NCBI GenBank assembly: GCA_018902385.1
Contig: JABSSW010000046.1
Location: forward strand, 1 to 64,000
Length of the DNA stretch: 64,000 nucleotides
From: Physcia stellaris
Taxonomy: Eukaryota; Ascomycota; Lecanoromycetes; Caliciales; Physciaceae
Direction: 5' to 3'
Below the pieces are notes generated by a model, which was not told the DNA's origin, searched no databases, and was given only the letters and a program-made list of their open reading frames with translations. This document shows positions 13,991 through 25,913 of the stretch, in pieces. The translations under genes were made by a program, and so were the position numbers. Each line of letters begins with the position of its first letter. The first letter of the stretch is position 1.

Positions 13991-14011
13991 ATGAGTCTAA
14001 ATTTCTAAACA

Positions 14012-14080
14012 TGTGACAAATGTTCATTTGTTTTCGATAACTCAAACGAATTGCGTGATCATTTTCTGAATTATCATTGC
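14012..14080 (+). pseudogene. C2H2 zinc finger of element B
   Basis: The frame upstream of 14,051 reads C-DK-C-SFVFDNSNELRD-H-FLNY-H, a canonical CX2CX12HX4H finger, with all four ligands preserved despite heavy mutation nearby. An in-frame TAA lies just before it at about 14,006. It joins the Gag-like part to the protease-like part. Confidence 0.75.
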
Positions 14081-14632
14081 GTTGATTCACGAATCAGCAC
14101 ATACAACAAACGTTTACAAGACGAGAAATATGCAAAGCATGTCAAAAAACACGTATACAATTACTTTTCGCAATTTTTTTTCGATTATGCTCAAATGCAA
14201 ATTTTCATATTCGACTATGATTTCATTTCGTGTTTGAATATCGATGAAGAAATGAGTTTTTGTTCTAGATCGTTATTTTCGCAAAACAAGAATCTGTACG
14301 ACATCGTACATCGTATTCGATCAATTACAATCATCGAAATTGTCGAGCAACAGATATGCGATGAGTACATTGAACAAGAAATTCTGTTAAATTTCAACAA
14401 ATTTTCTATCAAAGTCAGAGCATATTTGATAAATCGTTTGCAATCAGATTTAATTATCGACATGAACGTATTGAGTCGCGAAAATATCGATTTTCAATTC
14501 AGTCGCAATATGTTCGTGATAGAAAATGTGAACGTGTTATTACGTTATTCGTCAAAGAAAATTCAGACATTTTATCATTTCGTCATCTGCAACATCATGA
14601 AGTCTATACAGAAAAGTTTCAATAGAAAATGA
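14051..14632 (+). pseudogene. Retropepsin-like protease segment of element B
   Basis: A 193-codon open frame that continues from the finger. Its second half reads FSIKVRAYLINRLQSDLIIDMNVLSRENIDF, close to the C-terminal part of LTR-element aspartic proteases (strand, then L..G.D.L....I). The catalytic D-S/T-G triad is not clear in this mutated copy. The family would cleave the element's own polyprotein. Assignment is by pattern, so moderate. Confidence 0.5.
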
Positions 14633-14641
14633 AAATTCGAC

Positions 14642-15025
14642 GTGAAGAAATCGATGAATTATGCATCAAAAATGTTTCGCATTTTCGAACAAAACGTTCG
14701 CATCGAAATCAACAATGCAAACATCAACGCATTCGACAACAAAACGATCAACGAAATCGATCAATCAGAAATTCAAAATTACATACAATGCGAAAATGCG
14801 AAATTCGAGAAATTTTCAGCAAAATATGATGAATTAAACAAGTTTCGAAATGTTTCATTTTTCGTCGTTCGTTTCGTAATCAATTTCGCATGTCACATCG
14901 TTTTTCACACGTGTCGTCAATGCAAGCAATTTTTCGACTTTAATAATTTTCTTCATAGACATTTTATTCATTGCAATCGAGATATCAAATCTCGTGACGT
15001 TGTTCGCGATTTGATCGTTTTTTGA
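14642..15025 (+). pseudogene. C-terminal finger domain of element B
   Basis: A 127-codon frame overlapping the previous one by a shift. It ends with C-RQ-C-KQFFDFNNFLHR-H-FIH-C (CX2CX12HX3C) and a short tail. Fingers of the same layout (F..N..LH.H) are encoded by elements A and C. The frameshift between 14,632 and 14,642 is probably an old mutation or lost intron. Confidence 0.65.
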
Positions 15026-15158
15026 AAACGTTTTTAAAAACGTGTCAATACATTTTCTTTCATTTCATCTGTACTAATAAAACGTTTAATTATAGATTTG
15101 ACGTTTCGAAAATATGCGATAAACGAACTTGACGTCATGAATATTTGCAACATGCATG

Positions 15159-15174
15159 ATTGCGAAAACGCAAT
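15159..15174 (+). other. Hairpin 22 nt before the 3' LTR of element B
   Basis: ATTGCG, loop AAAA, CGCAAT: a perfect 6-bp stem. Its distance to the LTR (22 nt) equals that in element A and is one nt less than in element C, although the stem sequences differ. Confidence 0.55.
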
Positions 15175-15196
15175 TTTTTCGTTTTTTGTGAACATT

Positions 15197-15367
15197 TGTT
15201 ACGATAAATCTGCACATAAAACTGAATTGATGATATTTTGATCAAAAGAAACTAACGTTTTCGCAAAGTTTCGACAATTGTTTTCATATGTGTTTTGCAA
15301 TCTTCTAAATAATAACAATCAATCATTTTATTCATCACATTATTATTCAATACGTTTTATCGTAACA
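15197..15367 (+). repeat. 3' LTR of element B
   Basis: 171 bp, TGTTACG..CGTAACA, followed at once by target duplication GTATT. It retains C and G at eight places where the two LTRs differ: five C and three G relative to either copy's T/A, all in CpT or ApG steps. Confidence 0.93.
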
Positions 15368-17102
15368 GTATTTTAAAATTTCAAAAATTATTTAAATCGT
15401 TTCGTTATCGTAATAATTTTGAAATTTTCAAAATTATATCGTCGAACGTTTCGTTTTTGTAAATACAATTTTTTTAAATGTTTATAACGTTTCGATACAA
15501 TTTCGATCATAATTTAATGCGTATTCGATTAATTTTCGAAATTTTTGATTATTTAAATAAAATTTGATTCGAATTTCAAAACAAATTTTCGTTTGTATGT
15601 TTTATTTGTTGAATACAAATGTTATCAAAATGCGAAATCGTTAAAATCGCAAAATAATTACGAAATATCAATTTTTACAATTTTATCAAATTTAAATTTA
15701 ATTTTGAAACTTTGCACGAAATTTTTTTTAAAAAAATTCACGAACAAATTTATAAAAAAATAATAAATAATTGTAAAACGCATGTTTAGAAAACAAATAA
15801 CATAACGAAAATGTTTAATTTAAAAATCAAATATGTACACGATAATCGAATGTCAAAAATAAAAATGTGCGTTAAATTACATTAATTCAAATACGAATTT
15901 TCGTTGATAAAATAAAATTTCAATCGAGATTTTTTTTCAAACATGTTCGTAACATTATTTTTTCGTTTTTTTCAAATTTCGTTTCGAAACGAATAAATCA
16001 TTTTTTTCATCGATCGACATTGCGAAAAAATCTATTAATTATAATTCAAATATCAATTTGATCATGACAAAAACAAAAAAAATCAAACAAATACGATAAT
16101 CGTGAAGAAATAAATGCGAAAAAAAAAACGAAAACAAAAAGAATAAAATCAAAATAATAAAAATTTTGTTGAAAATTTCGATTTAAATCGATACGAAAAA
16201 TATTTGCAAATTAATATAATAAATCGATCGATTTTTCGAACAAAATAAATAAAAACAAAAACAACAAAACGATATCGATTTCGCAAACGTATATTATTTC
16301 AAATTTTTGAAATTTGAATTTTTTGAATTTTTATTAATCGAAACGTTTTGATTGATTGCAAATTTTGAACAAAACAAAATATTGACGCATCGACGATTGA
16401 CAAAAAATTGTTAAAAAAACGAATTGATTTGATCGTGCGACAAATTCGTATTGATTGTTGTTTTTTATTTTTTTATGTTATTTGTTTTCGTATCGTTGTT
16501 GAAATAATAAATTCATTTTTTTGATATTGATTGCGAAAATGCAAAAAATCGAATACATGCGTTTTTGACGTCGTTGAAACAAATTCATTAAAAAAATTCA
16601 TTGAAACAAATTCATTAATCGTTATAACGAATTCATTGAATTTCGTTGAAACAAACAAATCGTTGAAACATTGACGAAACGAAACGAAACGAATAAACTT
16701 TTCGACAATGTTGAAAATGTAACAAATTTAAAAATCGAAAATTTTATTGATGATTTTGAATGATTGTTTATTAATTTAATGATTTGATGTAAAATTGTTG
16801 TAAACAATTTTTGTTTTTTTTTATCAAACGATGTTTCAACGTTTTAAAAAGATGATTATTGTAAAAATCATTTTAATGTAAAAAAATTGATTGATTCGAA
16901 ACAAAAAAATCGTTTATTAATTAAATGTCGAAAATTCGAATAAAAAAATCGACACAATTGATTTGTTAATAAAATTTTAATTTTTCATCACGATTGATTA
17001 ATTGATTTTCAAAACAAAAAAATTAACAATTGATTGTCATTTTCGCAAACTCACGATCATTTTCGTTAATTCACGATATGCATAATGAAAATGAAATGCA
17101 AT
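15368..17102. other. AT-rich relic with one arm of a 185-bp direct repeat
   Basis: No assignable gene. 15,773-15,955 is a direct repeat of 19,383-19,563 (shared blocks such as CAAATAACATAACGAAAAT and GAGATTTTTTTTCAAACATG). The pair brackets about 3.8 kb into which element C later inserted, so it may be the LTR pair or ends of an older element. Exact termini were not resolved. Confidence 0.5.
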
Positions 17103-17252
17103 TGTTAAAAATTGTTTCAAAAATGTCACGTAACAATTTCAATGAAATTAACGTCGTCGCAAAACGAATATGTAAATATTTTTTCGCACATATTCAAATA
17201 ATGAATTAAAAAATATTTATTCATCACAAACAATTCAATTATCGTTGTAACA
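17103..17252 (+). repeat. 5' LTR of element C
   Basis: 150 bp. Differences from its partner include CpT/ApG and CpA/TpG transitions plus two transversions. TGATAACATCATTA, the mutated form of the shared primer-site candidate, follows at 17,255-17,268. Confidence 0.9.
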
Positions 17253-17391
17253 ATTGATAACATCATTATACGATAACGTTTTTCGTTTAATTATTGTGTA
17301 ACGTTTATTTGCTGTGCAATATTCAATTTTCGTGAAACATTCAATTCGACAAACGATAAATCGTTTCAATTGTTTTGTAACATTCAGAAAA

Positions 17392-17446
17392 TATTTATTC
17401 ATTTATTCATTTATTTATTCATTTATTTATTTATTTATTTATTTAC
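17392..17446 (+). repeat. TTTA/TTCA tetranucleotide leader of element C
   Basis: A run of ATTT/ATTC tetranucleotides ahead of the coding part. In unmutated element A the same place holds a CTAC/CGAC run (39,704-39,767). C-to-T change would turn CTAC-type repeats into this sequence. Confidence 0.6.
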
Positions 17447-17787
17447 GAAATTCATTTCGTCAATATTTTACTTTTTATTCGCACGTCATGATTTCGATAT
17501 CGTCGTGATTTTTTTTATGCGATTGTTTCGACAACGATTTCATGTTCGATATAATCGTTTTCAAAATTTTTCAATATATTTATCAAATTCATCGAAATCA
17601 TTTTCTTTGTTGCAAATGATATTTGCAAATCGAACAAATTCGTGATAATTATGCAAAACAAATTCGACAAATCGAACAAATTCGTTTAATTGAACAACAA
17701 CAACAACAAAATCAAAATTTCAACGCACAATTAATCGAAAATGTCATGCAATTTTGACAAAATTTTTGAAAAAACTTATGAGAAAAA

Positions 17788-18309
17788 TTGTTACAACAAC
17801 AAATCGAACAAAAACGTATAGAAAAAACTCGTCGTGATAAAAAAGTCGAAAAAATTGTCATAACAAAAATTAAAACAAAAATCTTTGCATGCAAACGTTG
17901 TTTTGCGAAATATTTTAACAATATCAAATTTCATGAACATATTCGCGATCATCATACGAAAAAATCGAAATTTGTTATTTCGAATTCGATTATTTCATTT
18001 TTTACGTATTTTGAATCGACAGTCTTTTCAAAATCGATAATTTTTTTATTTGAAAATTCGAAATCTGCATCGCAATCGAAAATTCTATTTATTTTGTTTT
18101 TTTTATTTTCTCAATCGATAATCGTTTTATTTCATTTTATTTTTTCAATTTCGATAATTTCATTTTTTTTTTACATCGAAATCAATCATTTCATCGAAAA
18201 TTTCATTTTTTTCGAATTTTGTATCAAAAATTCGTATCAAAACGTTCAGAAATTGCATCAATCGTTTGTTCGTTTACGTTTTTTTATACGTTTGTTGCAA
18301 TGCAATTAA
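17788..18309 (+). pseudogene. Coiled-coil plus C2H2 finger protein of element C, N-terminal part
   Basis: The frame begins with a Gln/Glu/Lys/Arg-rich helix (QQQIEQKRIEKTRRDKK; upstream codons in the same frame continue it across TGA stops to about 17,650). It then has C-KR-C-FAKYFNNIKFHE-H-IRD-H, a CX2CX12HX3H finger. A Ser/Phe/Ile stretch follows that looks like a Pro/Ser-rich linker after C-to-T mutation. The function of the intact protein is unknown. Confidence 0.65.
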
Positions 18310-18660
18310 CATTTTTTTCAAATCGATTTTCAAAACATTTTCGATATTTTATTTGACGATAAATGATTTGTTTCGTATGTTTGTTGAAAAGTTTAAATCA
18401 ATTGATTTGCGACAATACGAAAATCATCAATTTTCTTCGCGCATTTTTGACATTTCGAAACGAAATTTCATGCAAATGCGCATAATTTTTTACTTTTTAC
18501 TCGTGATCAAATCGACGAAATTCAAATTTTTTATATCAATGTATGATTCGATAAAACAATCGATTCGCATTTCATTTTCACGATTTTTTTCATTTCGATT
18601 TTCTTTTTCGATACAATTTTTGTTTTCGACAAATTTTTATTTCTTTTTTGTTTGTTGACG
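18266..18660 (+). pseudogene. C-terminal part of the element C protein: YLTI motif, PIP-like box, broken finger
   Basis: YLTINDLFRMFVEKFK at 18,350-18,397 matches YLTIEDLFEMFAEKPK of element A in 11 of 16 residues. QMRIIFYF at 18,473-18,496 keeps the PIP-box pattern Q..I..[FY]F, as does QAKITTYF in element A. The end reads C, TGA, RC..IF....LHNN, which looks like the same C-terminal finger with Trp lost to TGA. The frame is shifted relative to 17,788-18,309, so at least one indel separates them. Confidence 0.7.
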
Positions 18661-18736
18661 TTGTCAAGAAATTTTCGTCATTTATTTGCATAACAATTGA
18701 ATTGATTTTATTGTCGCAAAAACTGAAATATTTATG

Positions 18737-18756
18737 AAACGACGTGAACGTCGTTT
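18737..18756 (+). other. Hairpin 23 nt before the 3' LTR of element C
   Basis: AAACGACG, loop TGAA, CGTCGTTT: a perfect 8-bp stem. It holds the same position relative to the 3' LTR as the hairpins of elements A and B, but with a different stem sequence. Confidence 0.55.
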
Positions 18757-18779
18757 TTTTTTCTAAAAAGTGAACATGT

Positions 18780-18929
18780 TGTTAAAAATTGTTTCAAAAA
18801 TGTCACGTGACAATTTCAATAAAATTAACGTCGTCGCAAAGCGAACATGTAAATATTTTTTCGCACACATTCAAATAATTAATTAAACAATATCTATTCA
18901 TCACAAACAATTCAATTATCGTTGTAACA
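18780..18929 (+). repeat. 3' LTR of element C
   Basis: 150 bp, TGTTA..TAACA, followed by ACAAT, the mutated copy of the GCAAT target duplication. Confidence 0.9.
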
Positions 18930-21488
18930 ACAATCATCGTTTTCAAAAAGAAAATTTTAAACGTTGACAATTTTTTTTTGATTCGCGTATTTTTACGAAT
19001 GATTTGAAAATTTCAAACCGACGATTTTTTTTTGATTTGCGTTTTTTTACAAATAATTTGAAAATTTCAAATCGACGATTTTTTTAATTATTCGCGTATT
19101 TTTACGAACATATTTGACGATTTTATTTCGTTTATTTGCGTATTTCGACGAACAATTCATTATTTATTAAAACAAAACGTTTGATCGAATGTCAATTAAT
19201 TTCGCAAAATTCAAAACGAAAAATCGTGTTATGCAAAAAACAATGAATCATCGTCATTGCGAATTGATGAAAAAATTTCGTGTTAAAAATGAAATCGTTA
19301 CGAATTAATCGATTTTTTTTTTTCGTTGATCGTTGATAACGAATATGAAATTTACATCGTTCGTCACGATAAAAATCAAATATAATATAAAACGCATATT
19401 TAAAAAACAAATAACATAACGAAAATATTTGATTTAAAAAACAAATATGTACACGATGATCGAATGTTAAAAATAAAAATGTGCGTCAAATCATATTAAT
19501 TTTTATACGAATTTTCGTTAATAAAATAAAATTTAATCGAGATTTTTTTTCAAACATGTTGATAACAATAATAAAAATAATTTCAATTCGAATTTATTGT
19601 TATTCAATCAATTATTAATTATTAAATCGAAAAATGTAAATTGTACGAAATTAAACTTTTTATAATAAAAACAATAAACAATAAAATTATTAAATTATGT
19701 TTTTTTTTTGAATTATTTCAAAAAAAAAATCAAATTTTAACGCAAATTAATAATAAATCGAAAAAAAAACACGATATCGAATACGAAAATTACGATTACA
19801 ATGCGTTGTCAAAATACAAAAATTTATAATATAAAAATCACAATTACAATATTTTTTCAAATCGATAAATTAATATACAAATTTAATTTTTTTTTTTACA
19901 AAATACAAAAACAAATTCATTTTAAAAATTTTCGATATTTAAAAAAACGCGTATAAAAAATTCAAAATTCAAATTTTACAAAAAAAAATACGAATCGAAT
20001 TTCGTTAAAATTCGAAACATTAAATCGATTATATAACGAAATAAACAATTTTACAATATTAAAAAAATCAACGTAACAACAATTAATATATTGATATTCG
20101 CGTATAATAATTAATATGTACGTTGTATTTAACAAAACGTATATATAATAAATTTTTTTAAAAATAATTAATTTTGAAATTATTAATTTAAAAATAATAT
20201 CGTTTTTTGTTATATATTTTTGATATCATGTTTTTTATGTTACGAATATATTTGACAAATAAATTTGACAAATAAATAATTAATACGATATATAATCGAA
20301 CAACGAATTATTTTTTAATTTTACGTCGAAATGAACGTAATTTAAAATTTGACGTCGTACATTGTTTGCAATTTCAACATTTGATATTTATTTGTTTTTG
20401 CAAATTTATTGTTTTCGTTTAATTAATTAATCAATACAATTATACAAACACGATTTATGATATTATAACAAATTTTTAATTTTTATCGTTTTTCGTAATA
20501 CGCGAACGTTCAAAAATAAAATTTCAAATCGATTAAATTTTTCGTGAAAAACAAACGACGAAAATCGTATAATTACAAATCGAATTTACACACAAACGAC
20601 GAAATTTTCGACGATAAAACACGACAAAAACGACGAGAATTTTTTATTTTTATTTTTATTTTTCGAAATGATTCGAAATTATCATAATACAATTCAATTT
20701 AATTTTTTGCGTCAAAATTTAAATATCGACGAAATACAACAAAACGTTAAACAAATGTTGACGAAATTTCAAAAAATCGACGAAAAATTCACGATTCGTT
20801 ACAAATTTCGTCAAATTTTATTTACGTTAAACGTTGTGTCGAATCAAAACGACAATATCACGTATTTTTTGAATATAAAAATTGTTCGTCAATTGAAATA
20901 TTAAATTCAACATTATTTCAACGATTTTTTGAACGTTTTCAACGATTTACGTCTCGATCGAAACAAATATTTGATCGTTTTAAAAAAAATTCATCAATTT
21001 GTCAAAATTTACAAAATTCAAAAACAAAATTTATTCGAAATCGACAACGTTTTCGAAAAAATACGCGACAAATTTAAAATAAAAAAAACGAATTATAATT
21101 CAATTTATTGACAAACGTGTTGAATATAACGATTTGATAAAATTAAATAAAATTCGTCGTTTCGAATGCATTTTTAATTTTCATTCAAATAAAAAATCAA
21201 ACAATATCGACGATAACGAAAAAAAATCTGTTAATAACGATTCGATCGTTACAAATTTTGTCAAATTTTCGGAAAAAAAAACGCACAAAAAAATATTCGA
21301 ATTTCGATAAATTCACGAACGATATGAATTTTGATTAATTTACGTGAAAAATCAATATTTACAATAATTTCACGATCAACAATGATTGATACGAAATTGT
21401 TCGATTTATGATCACGACAATAATTGATTGAATTGAAAAAAAAACAACGAAATATATTCAATTTCGTCGATATAACAATTTGAATTAT
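18930..21488. other. AT-rich relic, no assignable gene
   Basis: Contains the second arm (19,383-19,563) of the 185-bp direct repeat. Two consecutive + frames at 20,668-20,904 and 20,929-21,111 have an amphipathic, Gln/Lys-rich composition that could be a mutated Gag, but no motif supports this. About 18,960-19,140 shows three imperfect copies of a unit containing TTCAAACCGACGATTTTTTTT-like sequence. Confidence 0.5.
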
Positions 21489-21808
21489 TGTAAAATTCGT
21501 ATTAGAAATAATATAATTTAATGAATTATTGACATCAAAAATATATAATTTGAAATGTAATATATTTTTTTATTAATCGTTACAGAACAGATTACGTTTT
21601 GCAATTTTTTTATATTTACATTTTATTTGTTCAATCGTACGAATTCGATCGATTTCGACTGACAATATGAATTTGTTGAATTTATCGTTGATCGAATTGT
21701 AAAATGATTGAAATTAATTTTTTTCGAAATTATTCGAATTTCGATAATCGAATTGTTTGACGAAATGCGAATCGCATTTTCGAAAATTTTGAATTTTTAT
21801 TTTTTACA
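21489..21808 (-). repeat. 3' LTR of the minus-strand Gypsy element
   Basis: Shares long identical blocks with 27,809-28,121, for example GAATTATTGACATCAAAAAT and GAATTCGATCGATTTCGACT. Confidence 0.88.
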
Positions 21809-23315
21809 TACGTTTTTTTTTAAGCATCGAAATTTTTTGAAATCAACATGTTAACAAAAATTTTGACGTATTTTGTTTATTTTGACGTTTTTTGTTTGTT
21901 TTGATTTTGCATTAATTTGAAAAATCATTATAATCGTGATTTTCGTATTTCGAAATATTTTTGTTCGAATTCAATAATCAATTTGCGTTAAAAATTTGAA
22001 AGAATATTTTTTTGAATGTTTTAAAAAAAAACATAATTTGATGAATTAACTGTTTGCTGTTTTCATGATCGAATATTTGATTTCGTACAAGTCACAATTT
22101 TCGATATGATGATTGACAATTGATTTGTTGACAGAAAATTTGAATTCGAACATTTTTTCATTTTTTTGTTTTTTTTTATTTCGAATATTAACATCAATAT
22201 CATGAAAAAATGTATAACGCGATAAACGTTCATTAATCGCGATCGCATTTGATATTCAAATTTCGAAATTTTTTTTTATTTTATTTCATATTTTTTATTC
22301 AACGATTTATCGTTCGATCAAATCGAACAACAATTTTTGAAAATGTTTTTAACATAATTCAGTTTTTCATGCGTCGTAAATTCTAAACAATAAATAACAC
22401 ACAGAATTTTGAAAACGAAAATGTGTTAATATGCAATAAATATTTCAATTTATTTTTTTCGTGATTTTCGATGATTTGTTTTCTTATTGACATCAAATTT
22501 TTTTGAATTTTCGTTGTGAAATTGTCGCAAAATTTTTCGAAAATGTTTAACAAACGATACAAATTTTCAAATCGCGTTTTCATAATTTTTTTATTTCACG
22601 AAATAGTAAAAATCGAATTCGCTGTAAAATTTGTTTGAAATTTCATTTGTTTTGAAAATTTTGTTGTTTTTGATAATTTCGATTTCATAAAATTTTTTCG
22701 TGATTTTCATTTTTATGTTTTCGTCGAATTCAATATTTTCAATTTGATAAAAAAATTCAAAAAAATGTGACGTATGCGCGTTTTTTTTTTTTTTAAATTT
22801 AAATTTTTCAAAAAAAAAACGTGAAAAACGTCGTGAATACGTCAACGTTTAAATAAATTTAAACGATAAATTTGATTTTTTATAATTTTTAAAATCTAAA
22901 ATGATTCAAAGAATTTTCATTTCAATTTTTTGTTTCGTTTAATTTTGATGTTTTTATCGTTCAAATTCACGTAATTTTCGACGTTGTATGACATTGATTT
23001 CGTGCGTTCGTTTTTATACATCGTTTGTTGTTGTTGTGTCATGAATAAATTGTTTTTCAATATTCGAAATAATTCAACTAAATGTTTAACGTGTTTTTTT
23101 GCGAATTTGAATTTAGTTTTTTTATTTCATGTTTTTTCGAAAAACATGCGAAATGAATATTCAAACATAATTTCGAACGAAAAAATGTTTATGATTGCAT
23201 GTTTGTTGTTGTTATAAACGAATTCGATCATGAACAACAATTTCATTCAATCATTTTGCTCGAAATTGACGAAAATTCGAAAAAATTGTTTCATGACGTT
23301 GTTCATTTGTTCGAT

Positions 23316-23552
23316 TTATTCATCGATTTGAAAATGAAAAACGATTAACAATTTACGTTTGATTTTCAAAACGTAACATAATACATCGTTGTATTTGAAC
23401 GTGAAAATGAAATTTCTGTCGATAACGATTGACGAAAAAAAATCGTAAAATCGAATGATTTCGCGAAATAAAATTTCGATCAAATTTTTTGCGAAAATCG
23501 TTTTAATTATTGATATGTAATAAATCATTTTCGTTAAACGATTTACAATCAT
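23316..23552 (-). pseudogene. Integrase core relic
   Basis: The minus frame reads VNRLTKMIYYI.., then SSIVIDRNFIFT and LKIKRKLLIVFHFQ. The Gypsy family has V.DRLTKMAHYI, SSIVSDRD..FT and LGIKR.LSTAFHPQ. It includes the second catalytic Asp of the DDE triad. Surrounding frames at 22,383-22,845 are likely the mutated integrase C-terminus but have no sure motif. Confidence 0.82.
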
Positions 23553-24794
23553 TAAAATCGAATCGTAAATCGTTTCATTTCATGTTTTATTTGAAAACAA
23601 TTTTGTTACGAAATTCATGAAAAAATCAATTCATTTAAATTCAGAAATCGAAAAAAAAAAAATTCGTCGTATGATTTGTGTTGTGCAATCTTGTTTCGTT
23701 TGCAAACGACGCATGTTTCACAATATTTTTTGATTTGTTATCGCATTTCAAAAATTTCGATAAAATTTTGATTCGATCAATAATATTTTCGACGTATCAA
23801 TTTTAATGTTTGTTCGATGTCGAAATGATCAACAAACGAATTATCGTGATATGTACGAATAACGTTTTCACGCAAATTTTCTGAAATGTAAACGACATCG
23901 TCGTAATACAAAAATTCATTTTTGTGTTGTCAATGATCTGTTTCTGTTCTCGAAATAATTAATTTTCGATATATTTCAAAAACGAATTGATTTTTATCGA
24001 TTAAATTTCGAACGAAGTTCAACAATGAAAATGTTGATTCGTCGTTATATGTCGTTTTTTTTTCGTAAAACAATTTGAATTCGAATTTTATGCATTGCGC
24101 ATTCAAATACAATCGTTGATTTTAACACAAGAATTTTTCATTTTATGTATGTCACGTTTGATTTTTGCTCAATCGAATGTTTCGAATTTTTTGAATTTTT
24201 TGAATCGAATGTTTTCGAAACAACGTTGATTGAAATTCGATTTCGTTTTGAATTTTTTGAATCAAATGTTTTCGAAACAACGTTAATTGATTCGATTGTT
24301 GAATCATTTAAATGCGATCGAGATTTTATGTTATACATCGCATTCATGAATCGTTTCATGACATGTATCGTATTCATAATTTTGATCGCATTTATTCGCA
24401 TTTTTTCGAAACGTTTCGAATTTGCGATCAATAATTTTTGCAATTGTTTCAAGATTTGACGATTGTTTTCGACGTTTTTCTCAATAATCATCATGTGATC
24501 AAATCGTTTTGAAAATTCGTCAACAAAATTCTTGTTATCGAAACGATAATCGATTAAAAAATTGTATCGATTCAATTTTTGAATTTATCGAATCTGACGT
24601 GACGACAATCTAATTATAATCATAAATTGTTTCAAATTGCGATAATCAATAAAAACAAAAATTTGCTTTTTTGCGTTTTCGAAATAATGTTTTCATTGTT
24701 TGAACGAAATCACAATAATTAACAATTTTTTGTTATGAATTTCGTAATTGCATTCGATCGAAATCATTTTGCGCGAAAAATACGCAACAAAATG

Positions 24795-25133
24795 TCAATA
24801 ATTTTCGTCGTTTTGTTGACATAAAATGATTTCGATAATTTTGTCGAATGCGTCGATTTCGATTCGAATAACACGTTCGAAATCGAAATGACGTAAAATT
24901 GATGTTTCGATAAATGTTTTGCGAAATCGTTTGAAAATTTTCAACGTTTCATTGATCAAAAAAATATAAATATTCGAAAATTTGTTGCGATTTCGATTTT
25001 GATTTCGTTTGCGTTTACGAATATTTTTTCGTAATTTTTGCGATTTTTTTAGCATAACGATCAAAATTTCAACAATTTTATTGAAATGTTTAATGAATCG
25101 TCGATAAAAATTAACGATGTCGAAAAATTGCAT
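24795..25133 (-). pseudogene. RT/RNase H relic
   Basis: NFYRRFIKHFNKI followed by LRHFDFERVIRIEIDAFD.IIEIILCQ is the classic Gypsy RT-RNase H linker and start of RNase H (family ILRHFDPE..IRIETDASD..IGAVLSQ). The polymerase catalytic box is probably VDDI near 25,311-25,326 in another frame. Confidence 0.82.
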
Positions 25134-25913
25134 GATGTCGAAAACGTTGCGAAATACAAATCATTGTTGAATAATTTCGATTTTTTTGTTTTGCATTCGT
25201 ATTTTTTTGAATGAAATAACGAATTCAAAAAAATTTATTTCGTCAACGAATCATTTGCATTTTTCAAAAACAATATATAATTTATTTTTTTAAAACGATC
25301 AAAAATTCATTTGATATCGTCGACATGAATTTCGACGTTTATCGAATAAATTATTATATCGTTCAAATATATTATGACGTTAATATCGAAACGAATCGTC
25401 AAAATTCGATTGATAAAATTTTGAAACGTCGTCGAAACGTTAATGAAATCGAAAAAAAATACGTTATATTCGAAATAATCATATCGAATACGAAAAATTG
25501 TTTTTCATTCGTTTTCATGTTTGATACGCAATCGATAATAAACAACAATCAAATCAATATTGATATATTTGACGATTTTGTTGAATTTATTTAAATTTTC
25601 ATCGATTAACGATAAAAATATTTATTTTTATCGTGAAAACATTAAAATTTTTGTAATTCAACATAAACGTAAATTATCGTTTTTTTGACGAACAAAATGA
25701 CGAACAAAAACGTTTTTGCAAAAAATTGTGAAAATCGAATAAAATCGTTAATTAAATGTTTTTCGATATAAACACGTAATATTCGAAATTCATTTTCGAA
25801 TAAAAAATAAATTGATTCATGCGACGATTTTTTGTTTTTTTTTTAAATCAATAACATGATCGTTTGAATCATGATTCGATAATTCGTAAATTTTATTTTC
25901 GTTATCGAATTTT

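Larger units (their letters stand above)
11743..15367 (+). mobile_element. LTR retroelement encoding Gag, C2H2 fingers and protease, no polymerase (element B)
   Basis: Two 171-bp direct repeats (11,743-11,913 and 15,197-15,367) begin TGTTACG and end CGTAACA. They are bounded by a perfect 5-bp target duplication GTATT (11,738-11,742 and 15,368-15,372). The 3.6-kb element has Gag-like, zinc-finger and retropepsin-like segments but no reverse transcriptase, RNase H or integrase. Its LTRs match those of element A (39,379) at both ends and in interior blocks. It is less mutated than its surroundings: CT and AG steps survive inside. It must borrow replication functions, so it is non-autonomous; that follows from the missing pol and is an inference. 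Confidence 0.9.
17103..18929 (+). mobile_element. LTR element encoding a C2H2 / PIP-box protein, no polymerase (element C)
   Basis: Two 150-bp direct repeats (17,103-17,252 and 18,780-18,929) start TGTTA and end TAACA. They are flanked by GCAAT (17,098-17,102) and ACAAT (18,930-18,934), a 5-bp target duplication with one G/A transition. The 1.5-kb interior holds a TTTA-type leader, one finger ORF and a second ORF related to that of element A. No Gag, protease or polymerase is visible. It is heavily mutated and inactive. Its architecture matches element A closely, so both belong to one family. Confidence 0.88.

Noticed and set aside
17392-17446. ATTT microsatellite as a chance simple repeat
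   Set aside because: It holds the same place as the CTAC leader of element A and the run at 7,236, so I treated it as a decayed structural part of the element.
24145-24459. Repeated CFEFFEFFESNVFETTLI-type frame on +
   Set aside because: It is antisense to a minus-strand Gypsy frame. A short internal duplication explains the repetition.
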